The notes: generated from the sequence alone by a model not told the origin. 64,000 bases of DNA from Bradyrhizobium yuanmingense (GCF_029167105.1 NZ_JARFML010000015.1:62001-126000), one strand, 5' to 3'; numbered from the stretch's first letter, positions 51,589 to 60,530 are shown. Program-made: numbers and translations.

Positions 51589-52203
51589 ATGAATTCCTTG
51601 TCCAGCTTGTTCAGCGAAGCCGCCGCGGGCCAACTCGGCCTCCTGATGTCGGCGCTGTCTGGGATCGCGGCAGCGCTCGCGGTCGCGCTGGCCATGACGG
51701 TCTACTTCCGCCTGAGTTACAGGACCTGGCGCGACGTCGCCCGGCATGGCCTGGCCGCCTTGGCCGCGCTCGCGCTGTTCGCCTTTGCGGCCTACGACAT
51801 GCGCCACGCGGCGCTCGCCTATCTCGGCCTCAATCCCTCCAAGCCCGCCGTCGAGTTCGAGATCCGCATGCCCCGGGAGATGCTGACGGCGGTGAGCGAC
51901 AGCCAGATCGAGCTGCACACCGACCGCAACCAGACATTGGCGCTGGTAGACGGCGTGCGCGACCTCTCGGACGGCCGGGCCGTGCTGCGCGGCGCAGTGG
52001 TGCTCAACCACCGCACGGCCGATCGCGTGCTGGTCGTGAACCTCTCAGGCAAGGGCGTCTTCGAGTTCCGCCTCCGCCTGCCGGCCGAGCCGCATCGCTC
52101 CACCCAGTTCGGCCCCTGGCACCTCGCCGACCGCATTGCCGCTCCGCTCGCCGGTGCCGTCGCCCCGCAGGACGGCTACACCATCCGCTACCGCGTGCTT
52201 TAA
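51589..52203 (+). CDS. Membrane protein of unknown function
   Basis: 204 residues from the ATG at 51589. Two hydrophobic segments (about 15-37 and 48-66) are followed by a soluble, probably periplasmic domain of about 130 residues with alternating beta-type pattern (VEFEIRMP, QIELHTDRNQTLALVDG, FRLRLPAEPHRSTQFGPW, YTIRYRVL). I do not recognise the family. Confidence 0.65.
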   Translation: MNSLSSLFSEAAAGQLGLLMSALSGIAAALAVALAMTVYFRLSYRTWRDVARHGLAALAALALFAFAAYDMRHAALAYLGLNPSKPAVEFEIRMPREMLTAVSDSQIELHTDRNQTLALVDGVRDLSDGRAVLRGAVVLNHRTADRVLVVNLSGKGVFEFRLRLPAEPHRSTQFGPWHLADRIAAPLAGAVAPQDGYTIRYRVL

Positions 52204-52272
52204 ACTTTGTTCGCTGTGATCCATGCCCGCCCCGTCATCGTTCCGACGCGCGGCGACGGGTAGGATGATCGC

Positions 52273-53115
52273 ATGTCCGAATTTCGTCTCACGCAGATTT
52301 CCGATACCCATCTCGGCCGGCGCTTTCCCGGCCTGATCGCCAACTTCCACCGCGTCAGCGAGCACATCGACGCCGGCAGGCCCGACCTCGTCGTCAACAC
52401 TGGCGACGTCTCGTTCGACGGGCCGACCAGCAGCGACGACGTCGAATTCGCGAAGAGCCTGCACGATGCGCTGCCCGTCACCTGCCGCTATCTCCCCGGC
52501 AATCACGATGTCGGGGACAATCCGACCGCGATCGGGCCGGCGCCAAAGCCGCCGGTCAGCGAGACGCACCGCCGGCAGTTCTGCGACATCATCGGCGAAG
52601 ATCATTGGGCGTTTGACGCCGTGGGCTGGCGCTTCATCGGCCTCAATTCGCTGGTGATGAATTCGGGCCTCGCCTTCGAGGCCGAGCAGTTCGACTGGTT
52701 GTCTCAGGAAATCTCGCGCGTGAACGGCAGGCCGGTCGCGCTGTTCCTGCACAAGCCGCTGTTCCTCAATCTGCCCGACGACGCCGAGACGCCTGAGACG
52801 TCGATCCGCTACGTGCCGCAGCCGGCGCGGGCGCGGCTGATCGAGATGTTCGGCAAGGTCGACCTGCGTCTCGTCGCCAGCGGGCACGTGCACCAGCGCC
52901 GCGACTTCACCTTCCGCCACACCCGCCACGTCTGGGCGCCGTCAGCGGGCTTCGTCATCAACGATCAGCGCCAGGACCGGATCGCGATCAAGGAAGTCGG
53001 CCTGGTCGAATACCGCTTCCAGCCCGACAGTCTCGAGGTCCGCCACATCAGGGCGGCCGGCCAGGTCGATGTCGACATCGAGGAGCTGCTCATCCAGATC
53101 GGCGACAGACATTAG
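52273..53115 (+). CDS. Calcineurin-like metallophosphoesterase
   Basis: 280 residues. The five metallophosphoesterase blocks are present: ISDTHLG (D-x-H), NTGDVSFDG (GD), YLPGNHDVGD (GNHD), LFLHKPLF (H) and LVASGHVHQRRD (GHxH). Two metal ions would be bound. The family includes cyclic-nucleotide and phospholipid phosphodiesterases of the CpdA/Icc type; the substrate is not readable. Confidence 0.92.
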   Translation: MSEFRLTQISDTHLGRRFPGLIANFHRVSEHIDAGRPDLVVNTGDVSFDGPTSSDDVEFAKSLHDALPVTCRYLPGNHDVGDNPTAIGPAPKPPVSETHRRQFCDIIGEDHWAFDAVGWRFIGLNSLVMNSGLAFEAEQFDWLSQEISRVNGRPVALFLHKPLFLNLPDDAETPETSIRYVPQPARARLIEMFGKVDLRLVASGHVHQRRDFTFRHTRHVWAPSAGFVINDQRQDRIAIKEVGLVEYRFQPDSLEVRHIRAAGQVDVDIEELLIQIGDRH

Positions 53116-53189
53116 CCTACGCCACGGGCAAATAACTTTACCTTGATACCTCGTTGCATCGAATTCGGCCTCAGAATGGCTAAAATCCA

Positions 53190-53211
53190 CTAATGACAAC
53201 GTTGTCATTAG
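53190..53211. promoter_or_regulatory. Perfect palindromic operator (LacI type) of the amino-acid operon
   Basis: A perfect 22-base palindrome with core TGACAACGTTGTCA. The central AACGTT is typical of LacI-family operators, and a LacI-family gene ends the operon (58993-60057). A -10-like TAAAAT (53181-53186) lies directly upstream, so a bound repressor would cover the transcription start. An in-frame ATG inside the palindrome is not taken as the gene start. Confidence 0.82.
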
Positions 53212-53255
53212 AACGTATCGTTTTCTGGCCGCGGTCGAGAGCCGCTGAGGGAGCG

Positions 53256-54554
53256 ATGATGCAGTTCTTGTCCCGGTGGGATCGCCAACGCCTTTCGACG
53301 ACGATAAGGGGCATTCCCCTGGTCGAGGGCGCGACCATCGAAGACATCGGCAGCCAGCGCTGGTCACCTGCGCGCGGCGATCTCGCCCTACCCGCCCTCA
53401 CCCTGGATGAAGCCGCCTTCGCGGCCAACCGTGACCTCTTCCTGAAATGGTGCGCGAGCGCTGGCGTTGCAGTCGCGCCCCACGCCAAGACGCCGATGTC
53501 GCCCGAGCTCGCCCGCTCGCTGCGCGCCGCCGGCGCCTGGGGCACGACGGTTGCCAACGTCCAGCAGGCCGCCGTGCTGCTCGCGAGCGGCGAGCGGCGC
53601 CTGCTGCTGGCCAACGAGATCGGCGGGCTCGCCGCCGGCCGGCGGCTCGGCGCGCTCCTGAGCGCCTATCCCGACGTCGAATTTCACGCCTTCGCGGATT
53701 CACCGGCTGCGGTGGCAGCTCTCGCCGAGGCCGTGCGGATCGCCAGCCGCCGGGATTTGTCGGTGCTGGTCGAGTTCGGCGCCGGCCGCGCCGGCGCGCG
53801 CGACCGCGCCGCGGTCGAGGCAACGATCGCAGCCGTGCTCGCCGCCGACCGGCTCGCGCTCGGCGGCGTCGCCACTTACGAAGGCGCCGCCGCAACGTCC
53901 GATACCAACGAGACGATGCGCGCGATCGGGGCGCTGCTGGAGCGCACCATCGAGACATTTACGCTGGTGCGCGCCGCCGCCCCGAAGCGGCCGTTGATCA
54001 TGAGTGCCGGCGGCTCGGCCTATTTCGATATCGTCGCGCGCGCATTTGCGCCCGCGGCTCAGGCCGACGGCAATGCGAGCGTGATCCTGCGCTCGGGCGC
54101 GCTGTTCTTCGCCGATCACGGCGTCTATGCCCGCGCATTCGCTGAAATTGACCGGCGTGGCGGCCTCGTCATCGACGGCCTGCACCACTCCGCCGTGCAG
54201 AGCTTTCGCCCGGCGCTGACGCTCTGGGCCGAGGTGCTGTCGCGGCCCGAAGACGGACTTGCGATCGCAGGCTTCGGCATGCGCGATGCCTCCTTCGACC
54301 AGGGACTGCCCGTGCCGTTGCGCGTGGTCCGCGACGGCGTCGAGCAGCAAGGCCTTGCCACAGCGCTCACAGTGACCCGCCTCAACGACCAGCATGCGTT
54401 CCTCTCGGTCGGGCCCGAGGCTGCGCTCGCGGTCGGCGACATCATCGCCTTCGGCATCTCGCATCCCTGCACCTGCCTCGACCGCTGGCGCGTCATCTTC
54501 GGTCTCGATGCCGACGGGATCGTGACGCGCGCCCTCCCCACCCAGTTCGGCTGA
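53256..54554 (+). CDS. PLP-dependent D-amino-acid deaminase (D-serine/D-threonine dehydratase-like)
   Basis: 432 residues from the ATG at 53256, preceded by TGAGGGAG. Fold type III PLP enzyme: the Schiff-base lysine is in VAPHAKTPMSP, ALA-racemase-like N domain, and the C-terminal zinc-binding HP-C-T-C of eukaryotic-type D-serine dehydratases is seen in GISHPCTCLDRW. It would convert a D-hydroxyamino acid to a keto acid and ammonia through an enamine. First gene of the operon, so catabolism of a D-amino acid is the likely theme. Confidence 0.88.
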   Translation: MMQFLSRWDRQRLSTTIRGIPLVEGATIEDIGSQRWSPARGDLALPALTLDEAAFAANRDLFLKWCASAGVAVAPHAKTPMSPELARSLRAAGAWGTTVANVQQAAVLLASGERRLLLANEIGGLAAGRRLGALLSAYPDVEFHAFADSPAAVAALAEAVRIASRRDLSVLVEFGAGRAGARDRAAVEATIAAVLAADRLALGGVATYEGAAATSDTNETMRAIGALLERTIETFTLVRAAAPKRPLIMSAGGSAYFDIVARAFAPAAQADGNASVILRSGALFFADHGVYARAFAEIDRRGGLVIDGLHHSAVQSFRPALTLWAEVLSRPEDGLAIAGFGMRDASFDQGLPVPLRVVRDGVEQQGLATALTVTRLNDQHAFLSVGPEAALAVGDIIAFGISHPCTCLDRWRVIFGLDADGIVTRALPTQFG

Positions 54555-54562
54555 GAGCGGCG

Positions 54563-55222
54563 ATGAACTTCCTGCCGCTCTGGCGCTACCAGAACCAGCT
54601 CATCGATGGCGCCATCGTCACGCTGGAGCTGACGGTGATCTCGGCGCTGGCCGGGCTGGTGATCGGCATTGCCGGTGCGGTCGCGCTGAAGGGACGCATC
54701 ACGCCGCTACGCTGGCTGGTGCGCGGTTACATCGAGCTATTCCGCAACACGCCCTCGCTGATCCAGATCTTCATCGTCTTCTTCGTGCTGCCGAACTTCG
54801 GCCTGAAGCTGCCCGCCTTCGAGGCCGCCGCCGTCGCGCTGTCGCTCTATTTCGGCGCTTATTCCGTCGAGATCATCCGCGCCGGTCTCGATTCCATTCC
54901 GCGCAGCCAGGTTGAGGCCGGCCAGTGCCTGGGGTTGTCGGGCTGGCAGGTATTTCGCCACATCATTCTACCGCCGGCGCTGCGCAACGCCTATCCGGCC
55001 GTGACCAGCCAGTTCGTGCTTTTGCTGCTCGGCACCTCGCTCGCCTCGCAGGTCGCCGCCGACGAGCTGTTTCACGTTGCCGGCTTCATCGAGAGCCGGA
55101 CCTATCGCAGCTTCGAGGTCTATGCCGTGATCTGCGCGGTCTATTTCGCGATGGCGATGTCGTTCAAGGCGCTGTTCGCCGTGATCGCCCTGGCGGCCTT
55201 CCGCTGGCCGCGGCGGCGCTGA
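54563..55222 (+). CDS. Polar amino-acid ABC transporter permease (HisM/GlnP type), 1
   Basis: 219 residues, five or six membrane segments. LTVISALAGLVIGIAGAVALKG and the inner-face motif GQCLGLSGWQVFRHIILPPALRNAYP (EAA loop, read in parts) define the His/Glu/Gln permease family. FRNTPSLIQIFIVFFVLP is typical. It starts eight bases after the deaminase stop and pairs with the next permease. Confidence 0.94.
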   Translation: MNFLPLWRYQNQLIDGAIVTLELTVISALAGLVIGIAGAVALKGRITPLRWLVRGYIELFRNTPSLIQIFIVFFVLPNFGLKLPAFEAAAVALSLYFGAYSVEIIRAGLDSIPRSQVEAGQCLGLSGWQVFRHIILPPALRNAYPAVTSQFVLLLLGTSLASQVAADELFHVAGFIESRTYRSFEVYAVICAVYFAMAMSFKALFAVIALAAFRWPRRR

Positions 55223-55232
55223 GGGACAAGCG

Positions 55233-55883
55233 ATGCGATCCTTCTCCCTCATCGACTTCGTCTCGCTGTTCGCGGCGCTGCGCTGGACCGTCGCCCTCGT
55301 CGTGCTCGCGCTTCTCTTCGGTGCGCCGCTGGCGCTCGGGCTCGCGCTGGGGCGCATCAGCCGGTTCGCAGGGCTGCGCTGGGCCATGGCGGCGTGCATC
55401 CAGGTGATCCAGAGCGTGCCGCTGCTCGGGCTGTTGTTCTTCTTCTATTTCGGCATGCCGGTTTTCCTCGGCATCCAGGTGCCGGCGCTCGTCGCCGTGA
55501 CCGTCGCCTACACGCTCTACACCGCCGCCTTCCTCGGCGAGATCTGGCGAGGTGGCTTAGAGGCCGTAAAGCAGGCGCAATGGGAGGCCGGCGCCTGCCT
55601 CGGCCTCTCTGCTTGGCAGCAGTTCCGCCACATCATCGCGCCGCAGGCGCTGCGGCTGTCGCTGCCGCCGACCGTCGGCTTCCTGGTGCAGCTCATCAAG
55701 GGCACATCGCTCGCCTCGATCCTCGGCTTCGTCGAGCTCGCCCGCGCCGGCCAAGTGGTGAGCGCGGCGACGTTCCAGCCGCTGCTTACCTACTCGCTGG
55801 TGGCCGCGATCTATTTCGCGCTGTGCCTGCCGCTCACGCTCTGGTCCCGCTCCCTGGAGGCCCGCCTCGATGGCTCTCGTTGA
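55233..55883 (+). CDS. Polar amino-acid ABC transporter permease (HisM/GlnP type), 2
   Basis: 216 residues with the same layout as its neighbour: IQVIQSVPLLGLLFFFYFG, then the EAA loop GACLGLSAWQQFRHIIAPQALRLSLP. It overlaps the ATPase gene by 14 bases, indicating tight coupling. Confidence 0.94.
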   Translation: MRSFSLIDFVSLFAALRWTVALVVLALLFGAPLALGLALGRISRFAGLRWAMAACIQVIQSVPLLGLLFFFYFGMPVFLGIQVPALVAVTVAYTLYTAAFLGEIWRGGLEAVKQAQWEAGACLGLSAWQQFRHIIAPQALRLSLPPTVGFLVQLIKGTSLASILGFVELARAGQVVSAATFQPLLTYSLVAAIYFALCLPLTLWSRSLEARLDGSR

Positions 55884-56598
55884 AATCCGCGACGTGCGCA
55901 AGACATTCGGCAAGGTCGAGGTGCTCAAGGGCGTCTCGCTCGACGTCGAGGAAGGCGAGATCGTCACCATCATCGGCCGCTCCGGCTCGGGCAAGTCGAC
56001 GCTGCTCCGCTGCATCAACGCGCTGGAGAGCGTCGATTCCGGCGAGATCCGGGTCGAGGGCCAGAAGGTCCACACCAGAATGGCTGACCTGAAGAAATTC
56101 CGTCAGCGCGTCGGCATCGTGTTCCAGGCCTTCAATTTGTTTCCGCATTTGAAGGTCGAGCGCAACATCACGCTCGCTCCGCTGCTCACCGGCAGGATCG
56201 AAAAAGCCAAAGCGCGCGCGCTAGCCGCGGACGTGCTGACCCGCGTCGGGCTCGCCGACAAGATCGACGCCTGGCCCGAGCAGCTCTCCGGCGGCCAGCA
56301 GCAGCGCGTCGCCATCGCCCGCTGCCTCGCCATGGCGCCTCACCTGATGCTGTTCGACGAGGTGACCTCGGCGCTCGACCCCGAGCTCGTCGGCGAAGTC
56401 CTGAAGGTGATGGAAGCCATGGCAGAACAGGGCATGACCATGATCCTGGTCACCCACGAAATGGGGTTCGCCCGTAACGTCGCCGACCGCATCGTCTTCA
56501 TGCATCAGGGCCGCGTCTGGGAACAGGGCCCACCGGCAAAACTGTTCGCCAACCCTGAAACCCCCGAGCTCGCAAGCTTCATCGCATCTGCCAAATGA
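55870..56598 (+). CDS. Amino-acid ABC transporter ATP-binding protein (GlnQ/HisP type)
   Basis: 242 residues. Walker A GRSGSGKSTLLRC, the GlnQ-type VGIVFQAFNLFPHL, signature LSGGQQQRVAIARCLAM, Walker B MLFDEVTSALDPELVGEVL and the switch TMILVTHEMGFARNVADRI. It powers the permease pair encoded just upstream. Confidence 0.96.
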   Translation: MALVEIRDVRKTFGKVEVLKGVSLDVEEGEIVTIIGRSGSGKSTLLRCINALESVDSGEIRVEGQKVHTRMADLKKFRQRVGIVFQAFNLFPHLKVERNITLAPLLTGRIEKAKARALAADVLTRVGLADKIDAWPEQLSGGQQQRVAIARCLAMAPHLMLFDEVTSALDPELVGEVLKVMEAMAEQGMTMILVTHEMGFARNVADRIVFMHQGRVWEQGPPAKLFANPETPELASFIASAK

Positions 56599-56655
56599 AA
56601 CCTTCCAAGTGAAACCTTCCAAGTGAGAACCTTCCAAGTGAGAACCTTCCCCTTC
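56597..56655. repeat. Four tandem 14-15-bp repeats between ATPase and binding-protein genes
   Basis: GAAACCTTCCAAGT twice, then GAGAACCTTCCAAGT and GAGAACCTTCCCCTT, beginning within the TGA stop of the ATPase gene and ending just before the AAGGAGAGAG Shine-Dalgarno of the binding-protein gene. Confidence 0.95.
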
Positions 56656-56667
56656 AAGGAGAGAGTC

Positions 56668-57465
56668 ATGAGAACGTTGAAGTCCCTCTTCACCATTGCG
56701 GCGGCGGCCCTCGCCGTCCTCGCCGCACCGAGCCTGGCCAAGGCCGACAAGCTCCAGGACGTGCTCGGCGCCGGCAAGATTCGCGTCGGCATTCTCACCG
56801 ATGCCGCGCCGTGGGGCTTCAAGGACGACAAGGGCGAGATCGCCGGCCTCGACGCCGACCTTGCCAAGCTGATCGCCGCCGACATGGGCGTGAAGCTGGA
56901 GCTCGTCCCGGTGACGGGAGCCGCGCGCATCCCGAGCCTGCTCTCGGACAAGATCGACATCTTGATCGCAGGGCTCGGCGCCACGCCCGAGCGCGCCCAA
57001 CAGGTGATGTTCTCGCAGCCCTATGCGGTGGTGAATCTCGGCGTCTACGGCGCAAAGTCGCTGCCCTCCGCCGCCGGCAAGAAGCCGGACAATCTCGACG
57101 GCCGCAGCGTTGCGGTGGCCAAGGGCTCGACGCTCGACGTCTGGCTCACCGACAATGCGCCGAAGGTGAAGCTGGTGCGCTTCGAGGACACGCCGGCCGC
57201 GATTGCGGCCTATCTCGCCGGACAGGCCGACACGTTCGCGGAGAACAGCGCCATCGCGCTGAAGGTGCAGGACCAGAACCCGACCAAGGAGGTCGAGCTG
57301 AAGTTTCTGATCCGCCAGTCGCCGGCCCATGTCGGAGTTCGTCAGGGCGAGCAGAACCTGCTCAACTGGATCAACACCGACATCTTCTTCAATAAGCTCA
57401 ACGGCAAGCTCGCCGCACTTCAGCTGAAATGGTTCAAGGAAGAGCAGTCATTGCCGACGCTGTGA
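56668..57465 (+). CDS. Amino-acid ABC transporter substrate-binding protein (SBP_bac_3)
   Basis: 265 residues from the ATG at 56668 with AAGGAGAGAG upstream; an earlier in-frame ATG lies in the tandem repeats. The Sec signal ends LAKAD; the mature part has GKIRVGILTDAAPWGFKDDKGEIAGLDADLAKLIAADMGVKLELVPV (read in parts), the SBP_bac_3 fold, with R in GAARIPSLLSDKIDILIAG that contacts the ligand carboxylate. It delivers the amino acid to the permease. Confidence 0.95.
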   Translation: MRTLKSLFTIAAAALAVLAAPSLAKADKLQDVLGAGKIRVGILTDAAPWGFKDDKGEIAGLDADLAKLIAADMGVKLELVPVTGAARIPSLLSDKIDILIAGLGATPERAQQVMFSQPYAVVNLGVYGAKSLPSAAGKKPDNLDGRSVAVAKGSTLDVWLTDNAPKVKLVRFEDTPAAIAAYLAGQADTFAENSAIALKVQDQNPTKEVELKFLIRQSPAHVGVRQGEQNLLNWINTDIFFNKLNGKLAALQLKWFKEEQSLPTL

Positions 57466-57475
57466 ATTCAGCCGC

Positions 57476-57498
57476 GGCTCCCGCGTCATGCGGGAGCC
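57476..57498 (+). other. Intercistronic hairpin after the binding-protein gene
   Basis: GGCTCCCGC-GTCAT-GCGGGAGCC is a perfect nine-pair stem without a T-run. Such hairpins commonly protect the abundant binding-protein message from 3' decay and reduce downstream expression. Confidence 0.75.
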
Positions 57499-57520
57499 GA
57501 CCTTCCCGAGGAGAATTGAG

Positions 57521-57865
57521 ATGATCAAACGTTACGTCGTGGGATCGCGCATGAGCCAGGCCGTCGCCGCCGGCGGCATGGTGCACATCGCCGGCCAGGT
57601 CGCCGATGACCGCAAGGCCGGCATCGTGTCGCAGACGGAGCAGGTGCTCGCCAAGATCGACGCGCTGCTCAAGGAGGCCGGCTCCGACCGCTCCAAGCTG
57701 ATCGCGGTCAACGTCTTCCTGCCGCACATCACCGACTTCGACACCATGAACTCGGTTTATGATGCCTGGATCGATCCAGCCAATCCGCCGGCGCGCGCCT
57801 GCGTCGAAGCCCGTCTCGCCGATCCCGATCTGCGCGTCGAGATGACCGCGGTCGCCTTGCTGTAA
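57521..57865 (+). CDS. RidA family enamine/imine deaminase
   Basis: 114 residues from the ATG at 57521, with GAGGAGAA upstream. The RidA fold is seen in GGMVHIAGQVADD and VNVFLPHITDFDTMNSVYDAW, and the conserved active-site arginine is in PARACVEARL. RidA proteins hydrolyse the reactive enamine intermediates released by PLP-dependent dehydratases, which fits the deaminase at the head of the same operon. Confidence 0.93.
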   Translation: MIKRYVVGSRMSQAVAAGGMVHIAGQVADDRKAGIVSQTEQVLAKIDALLKEAGSDRSKLIAVNVFLPHITDFDTMNSVYDAWIDPANPPARACVEARLADPDLRVEMTAVALL

Positions 57866-57923
57866 CGACGCCTTTCTTCAAACTTCGGCCGGCGTCGGCG
57901 ACGACGCGGCCTCGAGGCAAGCC

Positions 57924-58952
57924 ATGCATACCGGACTTTTCCACGAGATCGATTTCGAGAAGGACCAGAAATGGTCCGGCCATCTCGGCATTCCGTTCTC
58001 GATCGATCGCTCGCCCTACTACCAGCTCAAGATCCCGATCTTCCGGATCAAGAACGGCGCCGGGCCGAAGCTGCTGCTGATGGCCGGCAATCACGGCGAC
58101 GAATATGAGGGCGAAATCACGCTGACGCGGCTGTATCGCCGGTTGGTTGCGAAGGACATCAAGGGCGAGATCACCATCCTGCCCTTCGCCAATTGGCCGG
58201 CCGTGATGGCGGCGCGCCGCCGCTCGCCGCTCGATGAAGGCAATCTCAATCGCGCGTTCCCGGGCGATGCCGCGGGGACGCCGACATTCCGCCTGGCGCA
58301 TTTTCTCGAGCACGAGCTGTTTCCGCGCCACGACGTCGTCTTCGACATCCATTCCGGCGGCACGTCGATGGCGCACGTGCCTTGCGCGTTGATAGAGCGG
58401 CAGGGACCGCCCGAGATGTTCGGCCACGCGTTGCGCCTGATGGAAGGGCTGGGCATGCCCTTCGCCTTCGTCGCCGAGAACGGCGCCACGGCGCCGACCT
58501 CGATGGCGGCGGCCGCGCGCGCCGGCGCGATCGGACTCTCCGGCGAATTCGGCGGCGGCGGCACGGTGACGCCGCAGACGATGGCGTTCACCGCGCGTGC
58601 CGTCGACCGATTGCTGCTCGCTCTCGGCCTCGTCCAGGCGCCCGTGCTTGGGCCGCATGCGCCGGTCGAGCGTGCCACCGAGCTGTTGGCGTTGCAGAGC
58701 CATGCCCAGGCGGTGTTCGCCACGCGCCGCGGCTGGTTCGAGCCCGCTGTCACCGTGGGTGCGCGGGTCAAGGCGGGCGATATCGCCGGCTGGTATCACG
58801 ACTTCGAGCGCCCGGAGCTTGCCGAAGAGGTGCTGCGCTTTCCCGCCGACGGGATCGTGATCTCGCAGCGCCTGCACACCGACAGCCAGAGCGGCGACTG
58901 CCTGGTGCAGGTCGGCCGCGCGTTGGAGCGGGACGAGGTGCTGGGACGGTGA
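57924..58952 (+). CDS. Succinylglutamate desuccinylase/aspartoacylase family deacylase
   Basis: 342 residues, M14-type zinc carboxypeptidase fold. Zinc ligands are in GNHGDEYEGE (His, Glu) and DIHSGG (His); a conserved NLNRAFPG follows the family pattern. Members remove acyl groups from N-acyl amino acids (AstE, aspartoacylase, DoeB). In this operon it probably deacylates an N-acyl amino acid taken up by the transporter. Confidence 0.9.
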   Translation: MHTGLFHEIDFEKDQKWSGHLGIPFSIDRSPYYQLKIPIFRIKNGAGPKLLLMAGNHGDEYEGEITLTRLYRRLVAKDIKGEITILPFANWPAVMAARRRSPLDEGNLNRAFPGDAAGTPTFRLAHFLEHELFPRHDVVFDIHSGGTSMAHVPCALIERQGPPEMFGHALRLMEGLGMPFAFVAENGATAPTSMAAAARAGAIGLSGEFGGGGTVTPQTMAFTARAVDRLLLALGLVQAPVLGPHAPVERATELLALQSHAQAVFATRRGWFEPAVTVGARVKAGDIAGWYHDFERPELAEEVLRFPADGIVISQRLHTDSQSGDCLVQVGRALERDEVLGR

Positions 58953-58992
58953 GCTTTGGAGCGGACGCGACTTCGACTACCCTCGGGAATCG

Positions 58993-60057
58993 ATGACCGA
59001 TCCGGCCAAGCCGAGCTATGACGATGTCGTGCGCATTCCGGCGCCGCCCGGCCGCAGCAACGCGACCGGGCGGCCGCCGCGCATCGAGGAAGTCGCAGAA
59101 CGCGCCGGCGTGGCACCGATCACGGTGTCGCGGGTGCTGCGCCATCCCGAGAAAGTCAATCGCAAGACCCGCGAGCGCATCCTCGAGGTGATCGAGGCGA
59201 CGGGCTATGCTTCCAACCCGCACGCCCGCGCGCTGCGCTCGGGCCGGTCCAACGTGGTCGTGGCCTTCGTCTCCAACATCCTCAGCCAGCAGTTTGGCCT
59301 TGCGGTGCGCAGCTTTGCCGCGACGCTCGAGCCGGAAGGTTTTGAGGTGCTGGTCGGCCAGACCTCCTACTCCTATGCCAAGGAGGTCGCGATGATCCAG
59401 TCGCTGCGCGGCATCCGCCCCGCGGCGGTGATGTTCACCGGCGTCATCGAGCTCGAGGAGAACCGCACGGCGCTGGCCGAACTCGGTATTCCCGTGATCG
59501 AGACCTGGGCGTTTCCGCGCGATCCCATCGACATGCTGGTCGGCCTGCCCAATGCGGACGCCGGCGCGACGGCCGCTCGCCGGCTGGCGCAGGCGGGACA
59601 TCGCCGCGTCGCCTTCATCGGCCGCAGCAGCGGCCGCGGCGCGCTCCGCCGCGACGGCTTTCGCGCGGCGGCCGCAGAGCTCGGCCTCACGATCGTTCAC
59701 GAAATCCTCGTTGGAGAGGTGACGGGGCTGGTCGACGGCCGTGCCGCCTTCACCGCCCTGCTCGCGCGCGGCGGCAACATCGATGCCGTGTTCTGCGCCA
59801 ACGACCTGCTCGCGACCGGTGCGCTGATCGAGGCTCGCGCCCGCGGCCTGTCGGTGCCGCACGATCTGGCCGTGCTCGGCTTCGGTGACAACGACGTCGC
59901 CGATCAGATCACGCCCGGCCTCACGACCATCTCGTTCGATGCGGCGGCCGTGGGACGTATCGCGGGCGAACTGCTTTTGGGGCGGCTCTCGGGCACGCCG
60001 CGCGCCGAGCAGCGGCTCGCGGTCGATCTGTTCCTGGTCGAGCGCGGCAGCGTCTGA
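58993..60057 (+). CDS. LacI family transcriptional regulator
   Basis: 354 residues. An unusual 30-residue N-terminal extension precedes the helix-turn-helix (RIEEVAERAGVAPITVSRVLRHPEKVNRKTRERILEVIEATGY, read in parts), followed by a periplasmic-binding-protein-like effector domain (VVAFVSNILSQQFG, DAVFCANDLLATGAL). It is the last gene of the operon and the obvious repressor for the palindrome at 53190-53211; the inducer is probably a pathway amino acid. Confidence 0.94.
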   Translation: MTDPAKPSYDDVVRIPAPPGRSNATGRPPRIEEVAERAGVAPITVSRVLRHPEKVNRKTRERILEVIEATGYASNPHARALRSGRSNVVVAFVSNILSQQFGLAVRSFAATLEPEGFEVLVGQTSYSYAKEVAMIQSLRGIRPAAVMFTGVIELEENRTALAELGIPVIETWAFPRDPIDMLVGLPNADAGATAARRLAQAGHRRVAFIGRSSGRGALRRDGFRAAAAELGLTIVHEILVGEVTGLVDGRAAFTALLARGGNIDAVFCANDLLATGALIEARARGLSVPHDLAVLGFGDNDVADQITPGLTTISFDAAAVGRIAGELLLGRLSGTPRAEQRLAVDLFLVERGSV

Positions 60058-60067
60058 GCGTTGCGGC

Positions 60068-60361
60068 TTACGCGACGCTCTTGAGATCCTGCTGGATGGC
60101 CGCGAGCAGCGATTGCAGCGCAGCGCTGTTCACCGGCTTGGCCTCGGTGCCGGCTGGCTGAGCAGCGGGGCGCTGCGCAGCTTTCACGGGACGCTTCGGG
60201 AATGGCGGTGGCGCAGGCATTGCGGCCGGGGCGAATTCGCCCTCGTCCTCGGCGTGAACGAACTTGCCATGGATGACGTCGTCGCGACGGCCCATGATGA
60301 ACATGGTCGCCCAATAGCCGACGGCCAGGAGGATGACGCAGAAAATACCAATCTCTAACAT
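60068..60361 (-). CDS. Small membrane-anchored protein of unknown function
   Basis: 97 residues: one N-terminal membrane segment (IGIFCVILLAVGYWATMFIMG), a charged stretch (RRDDVIHGKFVHAEDEGEF), a Pro/Ala-rich linker and a short helix (LQSLLAAIQQDLKSVA). I do not recognise the family. Its end lies 10 bases from the end of the convergent LacI gene. Confidence 0.6.
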   Translation of the reverse strand: MLEIGIFCVILLAVGYWATMFIMGRRDDVIHGKFVHAEDEGEFAPAAMPAPPPFPKRPVKAAQRPAAQPAGTEAKPVNSAALQSLLAAIQQDLKSVA

Positions 60362-60530
60362 CGCAGCACCTAAAATATGCGCGATGATTCAATGCCTTCG
60401 TCCGGCCGTCAATGAACAGGCGGTCACACCCGCGGCTTTTGCGGGCAGGTGTGACCATTTGGTGACTCTTTCTTAACTATCTCCACGCGGCGTGTGGCCG
60501 CGGGGCCACGTGAGTCCCATTCCCTGTCGC

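Noticed and set aside
53193..53255. Upstream start codon for the D-amino-acid deaminase
   Set aside because: The ATG lies inside the perfect operator palindrome with no Shine-Dalgarno; the ATG at 53256 has TGAGGGAG upstream.
56581..56667. CRISPR-like array at the ATPase/binding-protein boundary, and any CRISPR in the window
   Set aside because: The 14-15-bp units are directly adjacent with no spacers, and no cas genes or spaced repeats occur anywhere in the window.
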